Source: Verrucomicrobiales bacterium
Lineage (GTDB): Bacteria > Verrucomicrobiota > Verrucomicrobiae > Limisphaerales > UBA9464
Length of the DNA: 5,315 nt
Assembly: GCA_005789375.1 (NCBI GenBank)
Contig: SXXZ01000073.1
Coordinates: 1-5,315, forward strand
Direction of reading: 5' to 3'
In this document: piece after piece, positions 1-5,315 of the stretch
How the letters are laid out: the number at the start of each line of letters is the position of its first letter
Numbering within the stretch: position 1 is the first letter of the stretch
Notes under the pieces: model-generated
The model's input: the letters and a program-made list of their open reading frames with translations, nothing else
The model's database searches: none
Told to the model about the DNA's origin: nothing
Translations under genes and position numbers: made by a program

Positions 1-266
1 CCGACGGGCAGTCGCAATTTTTGGCCATGCGGGCTCCAGGTCGAGAGATCGCTGGAACGCTGCAACCGCAATTCCATCGGCTTGGACGACTGGATCGTGC
101 CCTTCAACCGAACATCAATCGCCGTGCCCTCCGGTGGGCGCTCCACTCTCAATTGGAGCGATTGAGCCCATGACATCATACCTCCCAAGAGCATCACCAC
201 TGCGCTGATCAGAATTCTCTGGGCCCAGGCCAAAACAACACACCAAGGAAGATTCCGATGGGTCAT
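1..266 (-). CDS. Secreted protein of unknown function, N-terminal part (runs off left edge)
   Basis: The minus-strand frame opens at ATG 266-264 and stays open to the window edge, giving 88 complete residues. An in-frame TAA lies six codons upstream, so this is the most upstream possible ATG; no Shine-Dalgarno precedes it. The first ~35 residues look like a signal peptide: a polar start (MTHRN), an Arg at 17, a hydrophobic stretch ILISAVVMLLGGMM, then SWAQ with probable cleavage after Ala34 or Gln35. The mature part is beta-rich (SLQLRVERPPEGTAIDVRL) and includes LRLQRSSDLSTWSP at about residues 66-79. This resembles the 'ssDL..W' module common in exported verrucomicrobial proteins, where it often sits next to adhesion or enzymatic domains. 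The family cannot be named because the rest lies outside the window. The plus-strand frame over 1-165 is also open but has no recognisable features. Confidence 0.72.
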   Translation of the reverse strand, partial: MTHRNLPWCVVLAWAQRILISAVVMLLGGMMSWAQSLQLRVERPPEGTAIDVRLKGTIQSSKPMELRLQRSSDLSTWSPHGQKLRLPV

Positions 267-292
267 GCTTAATCGATAATCTTAATTATTAG

Positions 293-310
293 TTTTTCAA
301 TATCGAAAAA
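293..310. repeat. Inverted repeat TTTTTC-N6-GAAAAA in AT-rich leader
   Basis: TTTTTC (293-298) and GAAAAA (305-310) flank the hexamer AATATC. The centre is about 35 bases upstream of the minus-strand ATG at 266, within a very AT-rich stretch, which fits a promoter or operator position. The stem is weak as RNA because nearly all pairs are A-T, so a DNA-level site is more plausible than a hairpin. It may be chance in AT-rich sequence. Confidence 0.3.
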
Positions 311-338
311 TCGAACTCCCAGCCATGGATCGGTCCGG

Positions 339-403
339 TCTGAACCTGGATTCAGAGAAGCAACGGGGCTTACCCTGAAGGCAAACCAAACTCGGTTCAG
401 GGT
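339..403. repeat. Cluster of CTGAA/TTCAG inverted repeats
   Basis: Two adjacent inverted repeats use the same core. TCTGAA (339-344) pairs with TTCAGA (351-356) across the 6-nt loop CCTGGA. ACCCTGAA (372-379) pairs with TTCAGGGT (396-403) across a 16-nt loop. The outer arms can also pair alternatively, CTGAACC (340-346) with GGTTCAG (394-400). No T-run follows on either strand, so this does not look like an intrinsic terminator. Its role is unknown. Confidence 0.45.
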
Positions 404-714
404 CTGTGGCCGCCGATGCTCGCACGACCCAAGCCCAGTGAACACAGGAGTCCACAGCTTGAAATCGGAGTTCTACGAGTCTGCAACGTAGCAGCAATCG
501 AAACAGAATAATCCTCCAGTCCATCCGCGCACCCCACATCCGTTCAACCGCATCCGATCAGAGCCAATGGAAGCCCCGAAGCTCAATGGGATGGGTCTCC
601 TGAAGCCGCCGAGTTCATAGAATCCCACAACCGAACTCCATGAGAGGGATCCCCCCGACACCCACGCCCATGACAACGACTCCAAAACGAGAAGAAGGGG
701 CGTTCCAGCCCGCC

Positions 715-1908
715 TCACCAAGGGAAGGTATAGTCGAGGGGTTCGGGCGGAAGAATCCGGTACATGCGCATCACGGAGGCGTCGAAGGAGTCGAAGGCGT
801 AGCGCTCGGTATCGGCCCCTTCGAAGATCCAGTAGGTCCTCCAGGGGCCCGCCGCACCCGCGTCGGAGGACTCCAGCCGGACTTGATACCCGCGAGCCAC
901 CTGGGTCTTCAGCATCACACCGCGCTGGCCGCCCCCGTTGTCATACTCAGAGATGGTCAGAGGCTCGGCCGGACCGGGCGTCTCATCGTCGGCCAGGGTC
1001 AGCACCGTGCTTTCGAATCCCTTCATGAGCTTCAGGCCTCCTTCGATCGACTCCAGGGTGAGGGTGATGTTCTGAGTGCCTTGGGCCTCGGTGTTGTTCA
1101 CCAACGGGATCTGGACGAAAATCTGCGACTGACCCGGCTCGAAGGTCGCGGTGCGGTTGGTCTGACCGCCCAAGACGGCCAGCGCGGAGGCCGGACCTTC
1201 CAGCCGGTAGGTCACCGTGGCCGCCTGCCGGGTGTTGAGGGTGCGCCACAGGCGGACTTGGACATAACCGTTGGCGGACCCCTCGTTGATTTGGAAGCGG
1301 GGCGAGACAAAGCCCACCTCGCCTGGATTCATGTCGTCGAGGAGGCGCACTTCCATGCGCGCCGGCGCGTTGGTGCTGCCATCAATGGACAACTCGAAGA
1401 CAGCCGTCTCGGTGCCCTCGTTGACTTCGTCGAGGATTGTAGGCATTGGCAGCCAGTTCATGGAACCGAGTCCTCCCATGGCCGGCACAATCCTCACCGG
1501 CTGATTCGTATCGAAATCTTGGCCCGGAGTGGCGGTGCCGCTGACGAACCGGGCGCGAACCGTGATGTCATTGGTGCCCTGATAATCGCCCAGGATCGTG
1601 AAAAACAGAGGGATGGAGGCCCGATCCTCCGCGATCTCGAGCGTCGGGTAGTCGAGTTGCAGGGACAGGCCCTCGAGACCGCTGGCGGCGCTCGGAACGG
1701 GCTCGGTCAGCGCCGGGTCCACAGGGCGTGTCGGCGGCTGTTCGGCCTGCGGAAGAGGAGTCACCGGGTTGGTATCTGGCAGCGGTCGGACCTGCGCCAA
1801 CAGGGTGGCGTTCGTCAGGAGGGCGGTGGCGACGACGACGGCCCAGAGGGGCCGCGCCGTGAGCAGACGTTCGAGGAACGCGGGTTTTCGGGTTGGCTGG
1901 GGGTTCAT
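715..1908 (-). CDS. Exported protein with two Calx-beta repeats
   Basis: This 397-residue protein starts at ATG 1908-1906 and ends at TGA 717-715. Residues 1-39 form a signal peptide: a basic start with Arg/Lys at 7, 8, 14 and 19, hydrophobic AVVVATALL, then LLAQ before probable cleavage. A Pro-rich linker follows (about 42-75). The first Calx-beta repeat spans about 82-193, with the typical VSGTATPGQDF turn (122-132), the acidic EVNEGTETAVFEL segment (161-173) and the closing LLDD (189-192). The second spans about 197-309 and closes with LTLADDE. Calx-beta repeats are beta-sandwiches that often bind calcium and act in adhesion or as spacers. The last ~75 residues contain YQVRLESSD, a Trp and MYRI, resembling a verrucomicrobial 'ssD..W...FYR' module. 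No PEP-CTERM or other sorting tail is seen; it ends TFPW. No Shine-Dalgarno is present. The ligand is unknown, and no enzymatic domain is visible. Confidence 0.85.
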   Translation of the reverse strand: MNPQPTRKPAFLERLLTARPLWAVVVATALLTNATLLAQVRPLPDTNPVTPLPQAEQPPTRPVDPALTEPVPSAASGLEGLSLQLDYPTLEIAEDRASIPLFFTILGDYQGTNDITVRARFVSGTATPGQDFDTNQPVRIVPAMGGLGSMNWLPMPTILDEVNEGTETAVFELSIDGSTNAPARMEVRLLDDMNPGEVGFVSPRFQINEGSANGYVQVRLWRTLNTRQAATVTYRLEGPASALAVLGGQTNRTATFEPGQSQIFVQIPLVNNTEAQGTQNITLTLESIEGGLKLMKGFESTVLTLADDETPGPAEPLTISEYDNGGGQRGVMLKTQVARGYQVRLESSDAGAAGPWRTYWIFEGADTERYAFDSFDASVMRMYRILPPEPLDYTFPW

Positions 1909-1996
1909 GGATTTGGATTTCAGTCGTTCGCTAATCCTTCAGAATGATTATTTTTATCAAATAGAGACAGAGAACCCCGGCGGGCATCTTTATTGG

Positions 1997-2033
1997 AAAA
2001 GCGGTGAAGCGGACAGGCGATCAGGACCGCTCA
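1997..2033 (-). terminator. Candidate intrinsic terminator after the membrane-protein gene
   Basis: Read on the minus strand, AGCGGT (2031-2026, overlapping the stop codon) can pair with ACCGCT (2005-2000), and the second arm runs into TTTT (2000-1997). The stem is 6 bp plus one G-T pair, and the loop is long at 20 nt. A shorter alternative pairs AGCGG (2031-2027) with CCGCT (2012-2008). The position directly after the last gene of the padR operon is right, but the T-run is short, so this is a weak candidate. Confidence 0.28.
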
Positions 2034-2606
2034 GGCAGTCCGGCGCGGCGCGGCGGTGAGGGCTCCTCCGGACAACGCCCCGAAGAGCGCCAGAACCGTC
2101 AAGGCGGCCGGGGTCAGGGCCAAGCTGCTCTGGATCCACGGATGCCAAGCTGCCTGGAGCAGCCCGACCACCGCAGCGCCGGTCAAGCCCAGCGACAGTC
2201 CGATGGCCAGGCCACGCGGAATCCGCGCCCGCCGAATGAGGAAGGCCATGGTCAACGATCCGGCCGAAAACCCGAGGCAGGCAGCGATGGATCCGTGGCT
2301 GGGATCCTTCGCCTCACAGACGCGGGAGGCAAATCCTATGGCCAACAGCAGCCAACCCACGACGGCCACCCGCTGCTGAGGGGTCATGGGCACGCGATGC
2401 GGTTCCCGGGGATCGGACTCGCGGAGGCAGCGCCGGGCGATCTCGAGAGGCGAACCGAGCGATCGGAGGGCCGACTGACGGGCCTCTTCGGCAGACAGGC
2501 CGGAGCGGAGGCCGGCCTCGAGGGATTCCATCAAATGGTCTTCCAGTTCGGCGGCAACGTCAGTGGGAAGGCCGGCCAAATCGGAGCTGAAAGGGTTGGA
2601 GTTCAT
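2031..2606 (-). CDS. Four-helix membrane protein with permease-prefix/HAAS-like N-terminal domain
   Basis: This 191-residue protein has two parts. Residues ~6-63 form a soluble helical domain with the pattern LAGLP..VAAELEDHL....E.GL..GLSAEEA...ALRSLGSP.EIARR. It is characteristic of the prefix found on permease-prefix and DUF1700/HAAS-type proteins that are encoded beside PadR regulators. Residues ~79-184 carry four hydrophobic segments (about 80-95, 107-124, 133-154, 163-184), with basic RRARIPR between the second and third. There is no ATPase or FtsX/MacB permease core, so this is a short stand-alone form. The start is ATG 2606-2604 without a Shine-Dalgarno, 41 bases after the padR stop, which indicates co-transcription. 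The inferred role is a membrane partner or target of the PadR-controlled response. The signal it handles and its biochemical activity are unknown. Confidence 0.75.
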   Translation of the reverse strand: MNSNPFSSDLAGLPTDVAAELEDHLMESLEAGLRSGLSAEEARQSALRSLGSPLEIARRCLRESDPREPHRVPMTPQQRVAVVGWLLLAIGFASRVCEAKDPSHGSIAACLGFSAGSLTMAFLIRRARIPRGLAIGLSLGLTGAAVVGLLQAAWHPWIQSSLALTPAALTVLALFGALSGGALTAAPRRTA

Positions 2607-2647
2607 CGCGGTGGGGCGGTTTTGGAGGTTGCCTTAGAAAGGGTAGG

Positions 2648-3034
2648 TCAGCGGGCCGGGGCCGGAGCGATGACTGGTTCTTGGGGGTGGGTGGGGTGTG
2701 GAGCGTCTCCGGTGGACCACAGGCCATGGAGGATTGCGTTCACGGTTTGCCATTGCAGGCGGGCGTCTTCCATCACGGGGCGTGCTTGGGCGGTGAGTTG
2801 GTAGTACTTGCGCTTGCGACCGGTCTCCGACTCGCCCCAACGAGCAACGATGAGTCCATCGGCCTCCAGTCGATGAAGAATTGGGTACAACATGCCATCT
2901 GTCCACTCGACCTCCCCGGCGGACAATTCCTTGACCCGTTGGACGATGGCGTACCCGTAGCTTTCCCCTCCCCGCAAGATGCCCAGAACGATGGCGCTGG
3001 CGGAGGCGGCATTGAGGTCCTTGCTGATCTTCAT
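2648..3034 (-). CDS. PadR-family transcriptional repressor
   Basis: PadR proteins are dimeric winged-helix DNA-binding repressors. The 128-residue form starting MKISKDLNAAS shows the full N-terminal signature: ILRGGESYGYAIVQRV (19-34), the recognition region EWTDGMLYPILHRLEADGLI (43-62), then W66 and the wing GRKRKYYQLT (72-81). A short C-terminal helix (about 86-106) follows, and then a Pro/His-rich tail that looks disordered. The frame extends upstream to an ATG at 3130, but those 32 extra residues are unlike the family and cross the AT-rich promoter region, so I choose ATG 3034-3032; ATG 3049 is a second option. It is the first gene of an operon with the membrane protein at 2031-2606 and is divergent from trpD. 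A palindrome just upstream suggests autoregulation. The small size and short C-terminus resemble the compact PadR subfamily. The inducer is unknown. Confidence 0.9.
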   Translation of the reverse strand: MKISKDLNAASASAIVLGILRGGESYGYAIVQRVKELSAGEVEWTDGMLYPILHRLEADGLIVARWGESETGRKRKYYQLTAQARPVMEDARLQWQTVNAILHGLWSTGDAPHPTHPQEPVIAPAPAR

Positions 3035-3041
3035 GGTGCCA

Positions 3042-3078
3042 CTATGCATTGCGTTTCTATGCACGCAAGCGCTAGGCA
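3042..3078. repeat. Three direct 7-mers at 15-bp period
   Basis: CTATGCA occurs at 3042-3048 and 3057-3063, and CTAGGCA at 3072-3078. The start-to-start distance is exactly 15 bp both times. The first and third copies also share the following TT. They cover the region directly upstream of the padR start and interleave with the inverted repeat at 3049-3068. Confidence 0.6.
3049..3068. promoter_or_regulatory. Putative PadR operator, TTGCGT-N8-ACGCAA
   Basis: A perfect 6-bp inverted repeat, TTGCGT (3049-3054) and ACGCAA (3063-3068), is separated by 8 bp. PadR-family operators typically are short palindromic half-sites separated by about 8 bp (for example ATGT-N8-ACAT in PadR itself). The site ends 15 bp from the padR ATG and overlaps the putative -35 box and spacer, a position suited to repression by the gene's own product. 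Binding is inferred from geometry and location only. Confidence 0.45.
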
Positions 3079-3123
3079 TTATTTTTCTGAGATTTTTTAG
3101 ACCTTCGAGGGACAGGCTCCTTT

Positions 3124-3148
3124 TTGGCACCTGTTGGCACCTGTTGGC
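3124..3148. repeat. Tandem 10-bp repeat TTGGCACCTG, 2.5 copies
   Basis: TTGGCACCTG is present at 3124-3133 and again perfectly at 3134-3143, followed by TTGGC (3144-3148). It lies in the divergent padR-trpD intergenic region, roughly 65-90 bp upstream of the trpD ATG. It could be a regulatory site on one helical face or simple slippage; nothing in the sequence decides between these. Confidence 0.5.
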
Positions 3149-3213
3149 TGGCTCCCGTTGGCTTCTCCGGTTGCAGGCTGGCCGGGCGCGGTCAGGCCCA
3201 TTAGCCTGTCCCC

Positions 3214-4260
3214 ATGTTCAGCGAACTTGCCCGCACGGTGGCCGCCGGCCAGGAACTGGGCCCGGAAGGGATGTCCGGACTTGTCGACGCTCTGGGAGAC
3301 ACCGCTCAACCCGTGGGCGATCGGGCCGATTTTCTCATCGCCTGGGCTCTTCGCGGCGAAACTCCGGCCGAGGTGGCTGCCTTGGCCAGTGAGCTGCGCA
3401 ACCGCTCGGTGGCGGTGCCCCTCAGCGAGTCGTTCCGCCAATCGCGGGAAATTCTGGATGTCTGCGGTACGGGCGGCGACCGGCTCAACACCTTCAATAT
3501 CTCCACCACCGTGGCCCTGGTGTGCGCGGCGGCGGGCGTTCCGGTGGCCAAGCACGGCAACCGGGCCATCACCTCCAAGTCGGGCAGCGCCGACGTGCTC
3601 GAGGCCTTGGGCATCCCACTCGACTTGTCCCCAGAGGCCGCGGCCCGGGCCATCGAAGAGGTGCACTTCGCGTTCTTGTTCGCTCCGCGGTTTCATCCGG
3701 CGTTCAAAGGCATCGCCCCGGTGCGAGCCCTTTGCGCCGAACGGGGCCAGCGCACGGTCTTCAATCGCCTGGGTCCGCTGCTTAACCCGGCACGGCCCAG
3801 CGCCCAGTTGCTCGGAGTCTCGCGCACCGAATGGGTGGAGCCCATGGCCAAGACCTTGCAAGCCCTCGGGCTGCGGCGCGGCATGGTGGTTTCGGGCGAA
3901 GTCCCCGGCCACGGCACCCTTGATGAACTGTCCACGCTCGGAACCAACCACGTGGCGGAGTTCTACCAAGACCGCGGGTTCAGCGCGTCCTCGGGCTCAG
4001 CATCCGACTTCCCGCTCATCCCGGCCACGCTGGCCGACCTCGAAGGCGGTAGCGCTGCCGACAATGCCGGGATCATCGTGCGCATCCTCGAGGGCACCGA
4101 CCGCGGTCCGCGACGCGACGCGGTGCTGCTCAATGCGGCGGCGGCCCTGTTTGTCGGGGCCCGAGTCCGCAGCATGAGCCAGGGCTGGGATTTGGCGGAG
4201 AAACTCCTGCAAGACGGGACTGTGCTAAAAACCCTCGAGTCCTTGCGCCAGACCGGTTGA
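3214..4260 (+). CDS. trpD: Anthranilate phosphoribosyltransferase
   Basis: TrpD transfers the phosphoribosyl group of PRPP to anthranilate, giving phosphoribosyl-anthranilate, the second committed step of tryptophan synthesis, in the cytoplasm. The 348 residues match the usual family length. The N-terminal helical domain (about 1-75) is followed by the alpha/beta domain of the class IV (nucleoside phosphorylase-like) fold. The PRPP loop DVCGTGGD (82-89) runs into NTFNIST (92-98). KHGNRAITSKSGSADVLEALG-type sequence follows from 113, then the HPAFK segment (161-165), the LGPLLNPA segment (186-193) and the metal-binding DE pair (237-238). All key positions are present, so the enzyme should be active. 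GTGGD argues against the TrpD2/YbiB paralogue group. The start is fixed by an in-frame TAG at 3202-3204; no Shine-Dalgarno is seen. No other trp gene is in the window, which suggests dispersed trp genes. Confidence 0.96.
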   Translation: MFSELARTVAAGQELGPEGMSGLVDALGDTAQPVGDRADFLIAWALRGETPAEVAALASELRNRSVAVPLSESFRQSREILDVCGTGGDRLNTFNISTTVALVCAAAGVPVAKHGNRAITSKSGSADVLEALGIPLDLSPEAAARAIEEVHFAFLFAPRFHPAFKGIAPVRALCAERGQRTVFNRLGPLLNPARPSAQLLGVSRTEWVEPMAKTLQALGLRRGMVVSGEVPGHGTLDELSTLGTNHVAEFYQDRGFSASSGSASDFPLIPATLADLEGGSAADNAGIIVRILEGTDRGPRRDAVLLNAAAALFVGARVRSMSQGWDLAEKLLQDGTVLKTLESLRQTG

Positions 4261-4269
4261 TCCGACGCC

Positions 4270-4313
4270 TGCAAATCCCTCGCTAATCCCCCGCTGATCC
4301 GCCGCTGCCCCGC
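4270..4313 (+). repeat. Degenerate 11-bp tandem repeat between trpD and the permease gene
   Basis: Four consecutive 11-bp units fill most of the 60-base gap: TGCAAATCCCT (4270), CGCTAATCCCC (4281), CGCTGATCCGC (4292) and CGCTGCCCCGC (4303). The shared pattern is (C)GCtnATCCcC, with divergence increasing outward from the middle pair. The repeat ends 7 bases before the downstream ATG and takes the place where a Shine-Dalgarno would be expected. It could reflect slippage or a binding site; function is unknown. Confidence 0.5.
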
Positions 4314-4320
4314 CCTGCGC

Positions 4321-5064
4321 ATGTCCCACGATTTGACCCTTCAGCAATGGGCACTGGCCTGTCTGGCTGCGGTGGGCATCGGCGTTTCTAAGAGCGGGCT
4401 GCCCGGAGTCAGCCTGTTGCACGTGGTGCTCTTCGCCCAACTTTTCCCGGGCCTTCAATCGACCGGAGTGGTGCTGCCGATGCTGGTCGTGGGCGATATC
4501 GGTGCGGTGCTGCTCTTCCGACGTCACGCCGATTGGCATCACATCCGACGAACCCTTCCGCCGGCGGCCATTGGAGTGATTGCGGGTTGGGGCGTGATGC
4601 ACTTCTGGGGACAGGCCAACTTCCGACCGATCATCGGGGCCATCGTGCTCGCCTTGGCGGTGATCCAACTCATCCGACACTGGCGGCCCGAGACGTTGGC
4701 TCACCTACCACACACCCGCTCCTTCGCCTGGAGCATCGGACTGCTGGCCGGCGGCGTGACCATGGTCGCCAACGCGGCCGGACCCGTGATGGCCGTCTAC
4801 CTCGTGGCTGTATCGTTGCCCAAGAACGTGTTCGTGGGGACCAGCGCGTGGTTCTTCCTGCTCATCAACCTCTTCAAGGTTCCCTTCAGCCTGCAACTCG
4901 GGCTCATCCAACTCGATTCGCTAGCATTCAACCTGCGACTGCTGCCCCTGGTCGTGGCCGGGCTCTTCATCGGCCGAGCGGTGGTTTCGCGCCTGCCCCA
5001 GCGCACCTTTGACACCTTCATCCTCATCTTCGCCTGGGTGGCGGCCCTGCGCCTGCTGCTGTAG
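4321..5064 (+). CDS. TSUP (TauE/SafE) family membrane permease
   Basis: This 247-residue integral membrane protein belongs to the sulfite exporter TauE/SafE superfamily, whose members move organosulfonates, sulfite or other small anions; the substrate cannot be read from the sequence. The N-terminal repeat carries the conserved GIGVSKSGLPGVSLL (19-33), followed by helices near 38-66, 80-96 and 102-118. A basic/His-rich loop (about 119-133) separates the two halves. The C-terminal repeat begins near 135 with LLAGGVTMVANAAGPVMAVYL (141-161), followed by FFLLINLFKVPFS (178-190) and two last helices (about 205-222, 230-246). About eight membrane segments and the size fit the family. The ATG lies 60 bases after the trpD stop in the same direction, so co-transcription is possible; no Shine-Dalgarno is present. 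It converges with the lytic transglycosylase gene, with a 20-base gap. Confidence 0.88.
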   Translation: MSHDLTLQQWALACLAAVGIGVSKSGLPGVSLLHVVLFAQLFPGLQSTGVVLPMLVVGDIGAVLLFRRHADWHHIRRTLPPAAIGVIAGWGVMHFWGQANFRPIIGAIVLALAVIQLIRHWRPETLAHLPHTRSFAWSIGLLAGGVTMVANAAGPVMAVYLVAVSLPKNVFVGTSAWFFLLINLFKVPFSLQLGLIQLDSLAFNLRLLPLVVAGLFIGRAVVSRLPQRTFDTFILIFAWVAALRLLL

Positions 5065-5084
5065 TCGAACGGGGGTTCAGAGCT

Positions 5085-5315
5085 TTACCGGGTCGGGCCC
5101 GGCAAACGAGCTAGCGATCGCCCTTCGCGACGCTGAAGGAGGGCGTCGATGCGCGGCACATACATTTGGGTCTCGGCCGGAAGGTACCGGGCGATGTCGC
5201 TGAAGGTCTTGGCGCGGTGGCGGTTCATTAGACTCGCAACCCGGGTCTCGCCGGCATTGTAAGCGGCCAAGGCCAGAGGCCAGTCCTTGAAACGTCGGTG
5301 AAGCGCGCGGAGGTA
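5085..5315 (-). CDS. Lytic transglycosylase, C-terminal part (runs off right edge)
   Basis: The frame is open from the window edge (5315) to TAA at 5087-5085 and gives 76 residues. It contains the third SLT-domain motif, PLALAAYNAGETRV (residues 13-26 of the visible part), in which AYNAG lines the peptidoglycan cleft of family 1 lytic transglycosylases. YLPAETQMYVPRIDALL follows, which is the conserved end of MltD/Slt-type domains. These enzymes cleave the MurNAc-GlcNAc bond non-hydrolytically to form 1,6-anhydro-MurNAc in the periplasm. The catalytic Glu and the N-terminus lie beyond the window, so activity cannot be confirmed. The chain ends about 17 residues after the domain in an Arg-rich tail without LysM repeats. 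A 5-bp GC-only stem (5088-5092 with 5098-5102) lies inside the last codons. Confidence 0.9.
   Translation of the reverse strand, partial: YLRALHRRFKDWPLALAAYNAGETRVASLMNRHRAKTFSDIARYLPAETQMYVPRIDALLQRREGRSLARLPGPTR

Larger units (their letters stand above)
267..714. other. Gene-poor intergenic region with inverted repeats
   Basis: No convincing gene is visible in these ~450 bases. The short open frames on both strands show no recognisable domain, and their translations are rich in Arg, Trp and Cys, as is typical of shadow frames. The first ~45 bases (267-310) are strongly AT-rich and lie just upstream of the left-hand minus-strand gene, so they probably hold its promoter. Positions 293-403 contain several short inverted repeats, listed separately. 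From about 404 to 714 I see nothing recognisable: no tRNA-like T-arm, no repeat array and no strong terminator. The sequence just after the Calx-beta gene's stop has only a 4-bp GC stem. Confidence 0.6.
3041..3098 (-). promoter_or_regulatory. Putative padR promoter with upstream A-tracts
   Basis: On the minus strand TTGCGT (3068-3063) and CATAGT (3046-3041) are 16 bp apart and match the -35 and -10 consensus at 3 and 4 of 6 positions. Two A-tracts (3082-3086 and 3093-3098 as T on the plus strand) lie 11 bp apart, about 47-64 bp upstream of the predicted start site, where UP elements sit. The implied transcript start near 3034-3035 coincides with the chosen padR ATG, which would make the mRNA leaderless. 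This is an inference from weak boxes. Confidence 0.35.

Noticed and set aside
1..165. Open plus-strand frame ending in TGA at 163-165, possible C-terminus of a gene
   Set aside because: The minus strand over the same bases gives a clear signal peptide and a beta-rich mature sequence with its own start; the plus-strand translation has no recognisable motif.
699..714. Possible terminator just after the Calx-beta gene stop (GGCG or GGGC stems on the minus strand)
   Set aside because: Only 4-bp stems and an interrupted pyrimidine stretch rather than a T-run.
297..721. Two short minus-strand open frames (about 80 codons each) in the gap
   Set aside because: No domain, no plausible start context, and composition typical of non-coding frames; no relic of a known gene could be recognised.
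640..1947. Long plus-strand open frame (435 codons) opposite the Calx-beta gene
   Set aside because: Its translation is His/Arg/Gly-rich with no domain, while the opposite strand encodes a signal peptide and two Calx-beta repeats; it is a shadow frame in GC-rich DNA.
3035..3130. Longer PadR starting at ATG 3130
   Set aside because: The 32 extra residues do not resemble PadR N-termini and would lie across A-tracts, the palindrome and the direct repeats.
3097..3969. Minus-strand open frame of 290 codons opposite trpD
   Set aside because: trpD on the plus strand has all family motifs; the antisense product has no recognisable domain.
4258..4323. trpD and the permease gene are in the same frame, separated by one TGA and 20 sense codons, suggesting a fusion or readthrough
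   Set aside because: TrpD ends at its normal length and the permease begins normally for its family; the spacer is a low-complexity repeat, so frame agreement (one in three) is likely chance.
5088..5102. Hairpin CCGGG-TCGGG-CCCGG as a terminator between the converging permease and transglycosylase genes
   Set aside because: It lies inside the transglycosylase coding end and has no T-run on either side; recorded only as a stem in that gene's entry.

Overview
The window looks like ordinary chromosome from a GC-rich bacterium, most likely Verrucomicrobiota. That placement is an inference. It rests on secreted proteins carrying Calx-beta repeats and a module with a 'ssD..W' signature, on a PadR regulator paired with a small permease-prefix-type membrane protein, on the style of the TrpD sequence, and on the lack of Shine-Dalgarno motifs at every start codon. 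No plasmid, phage, IS or CRISPR feature is visible.

Layout from left to right. Positions 1-266 (minus strand) hold the N-terminus of a secreted protein that runs off the left edge. Positions 267-714 form a gene-poor gap that starts AT-rich and contains several inverted repeats. Positions 715-1908 (minus) encode an exported protein with two Calx-beta repeats. Positions 2031-3034 (minus) are a two-gene operon: a PadR-family repressor (2648-3034) followed by a four-helix membrane protein with an N-terminal permease-prefix/HAAS-like helical domain (2031-2606). Positions 3035-3213 are a divergent intergenic region with a likely PadR operator and A-tracts. Positions 3214-4260 (plus) encode anthranilate phosphoribosyltransferase, TrpD. 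Positions 4321-5064 (plus) encode a TSUP (TauE/SafE) permease, separated from trpD by a degenerate 11-bp tandem repeat. Positions 5085-5315 (minus) are the C-terminus of a lytic transglycosylase that converges on the permease gene and runs off the right edge.

How the genes relate. The only clear functional units are the padR/membrane-protein pair, which is probably autoregulated, and perhaps trpD with the permease as co-directional neighbours of unknown functional link. trpD stands without other tryptophan genes in view. The two left-hand secreted proteins are separate genes with a similar modular style. The most informative non-coding signal is just upstream of padR. There a 20-bp inverted repeat (TTGCGT-N8-ACGCAA) is interleaved with three 7-mers at an exact 15-bp period, where a repressor could block the gene's own promoter. 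I see no convincing novel multi-gene system.
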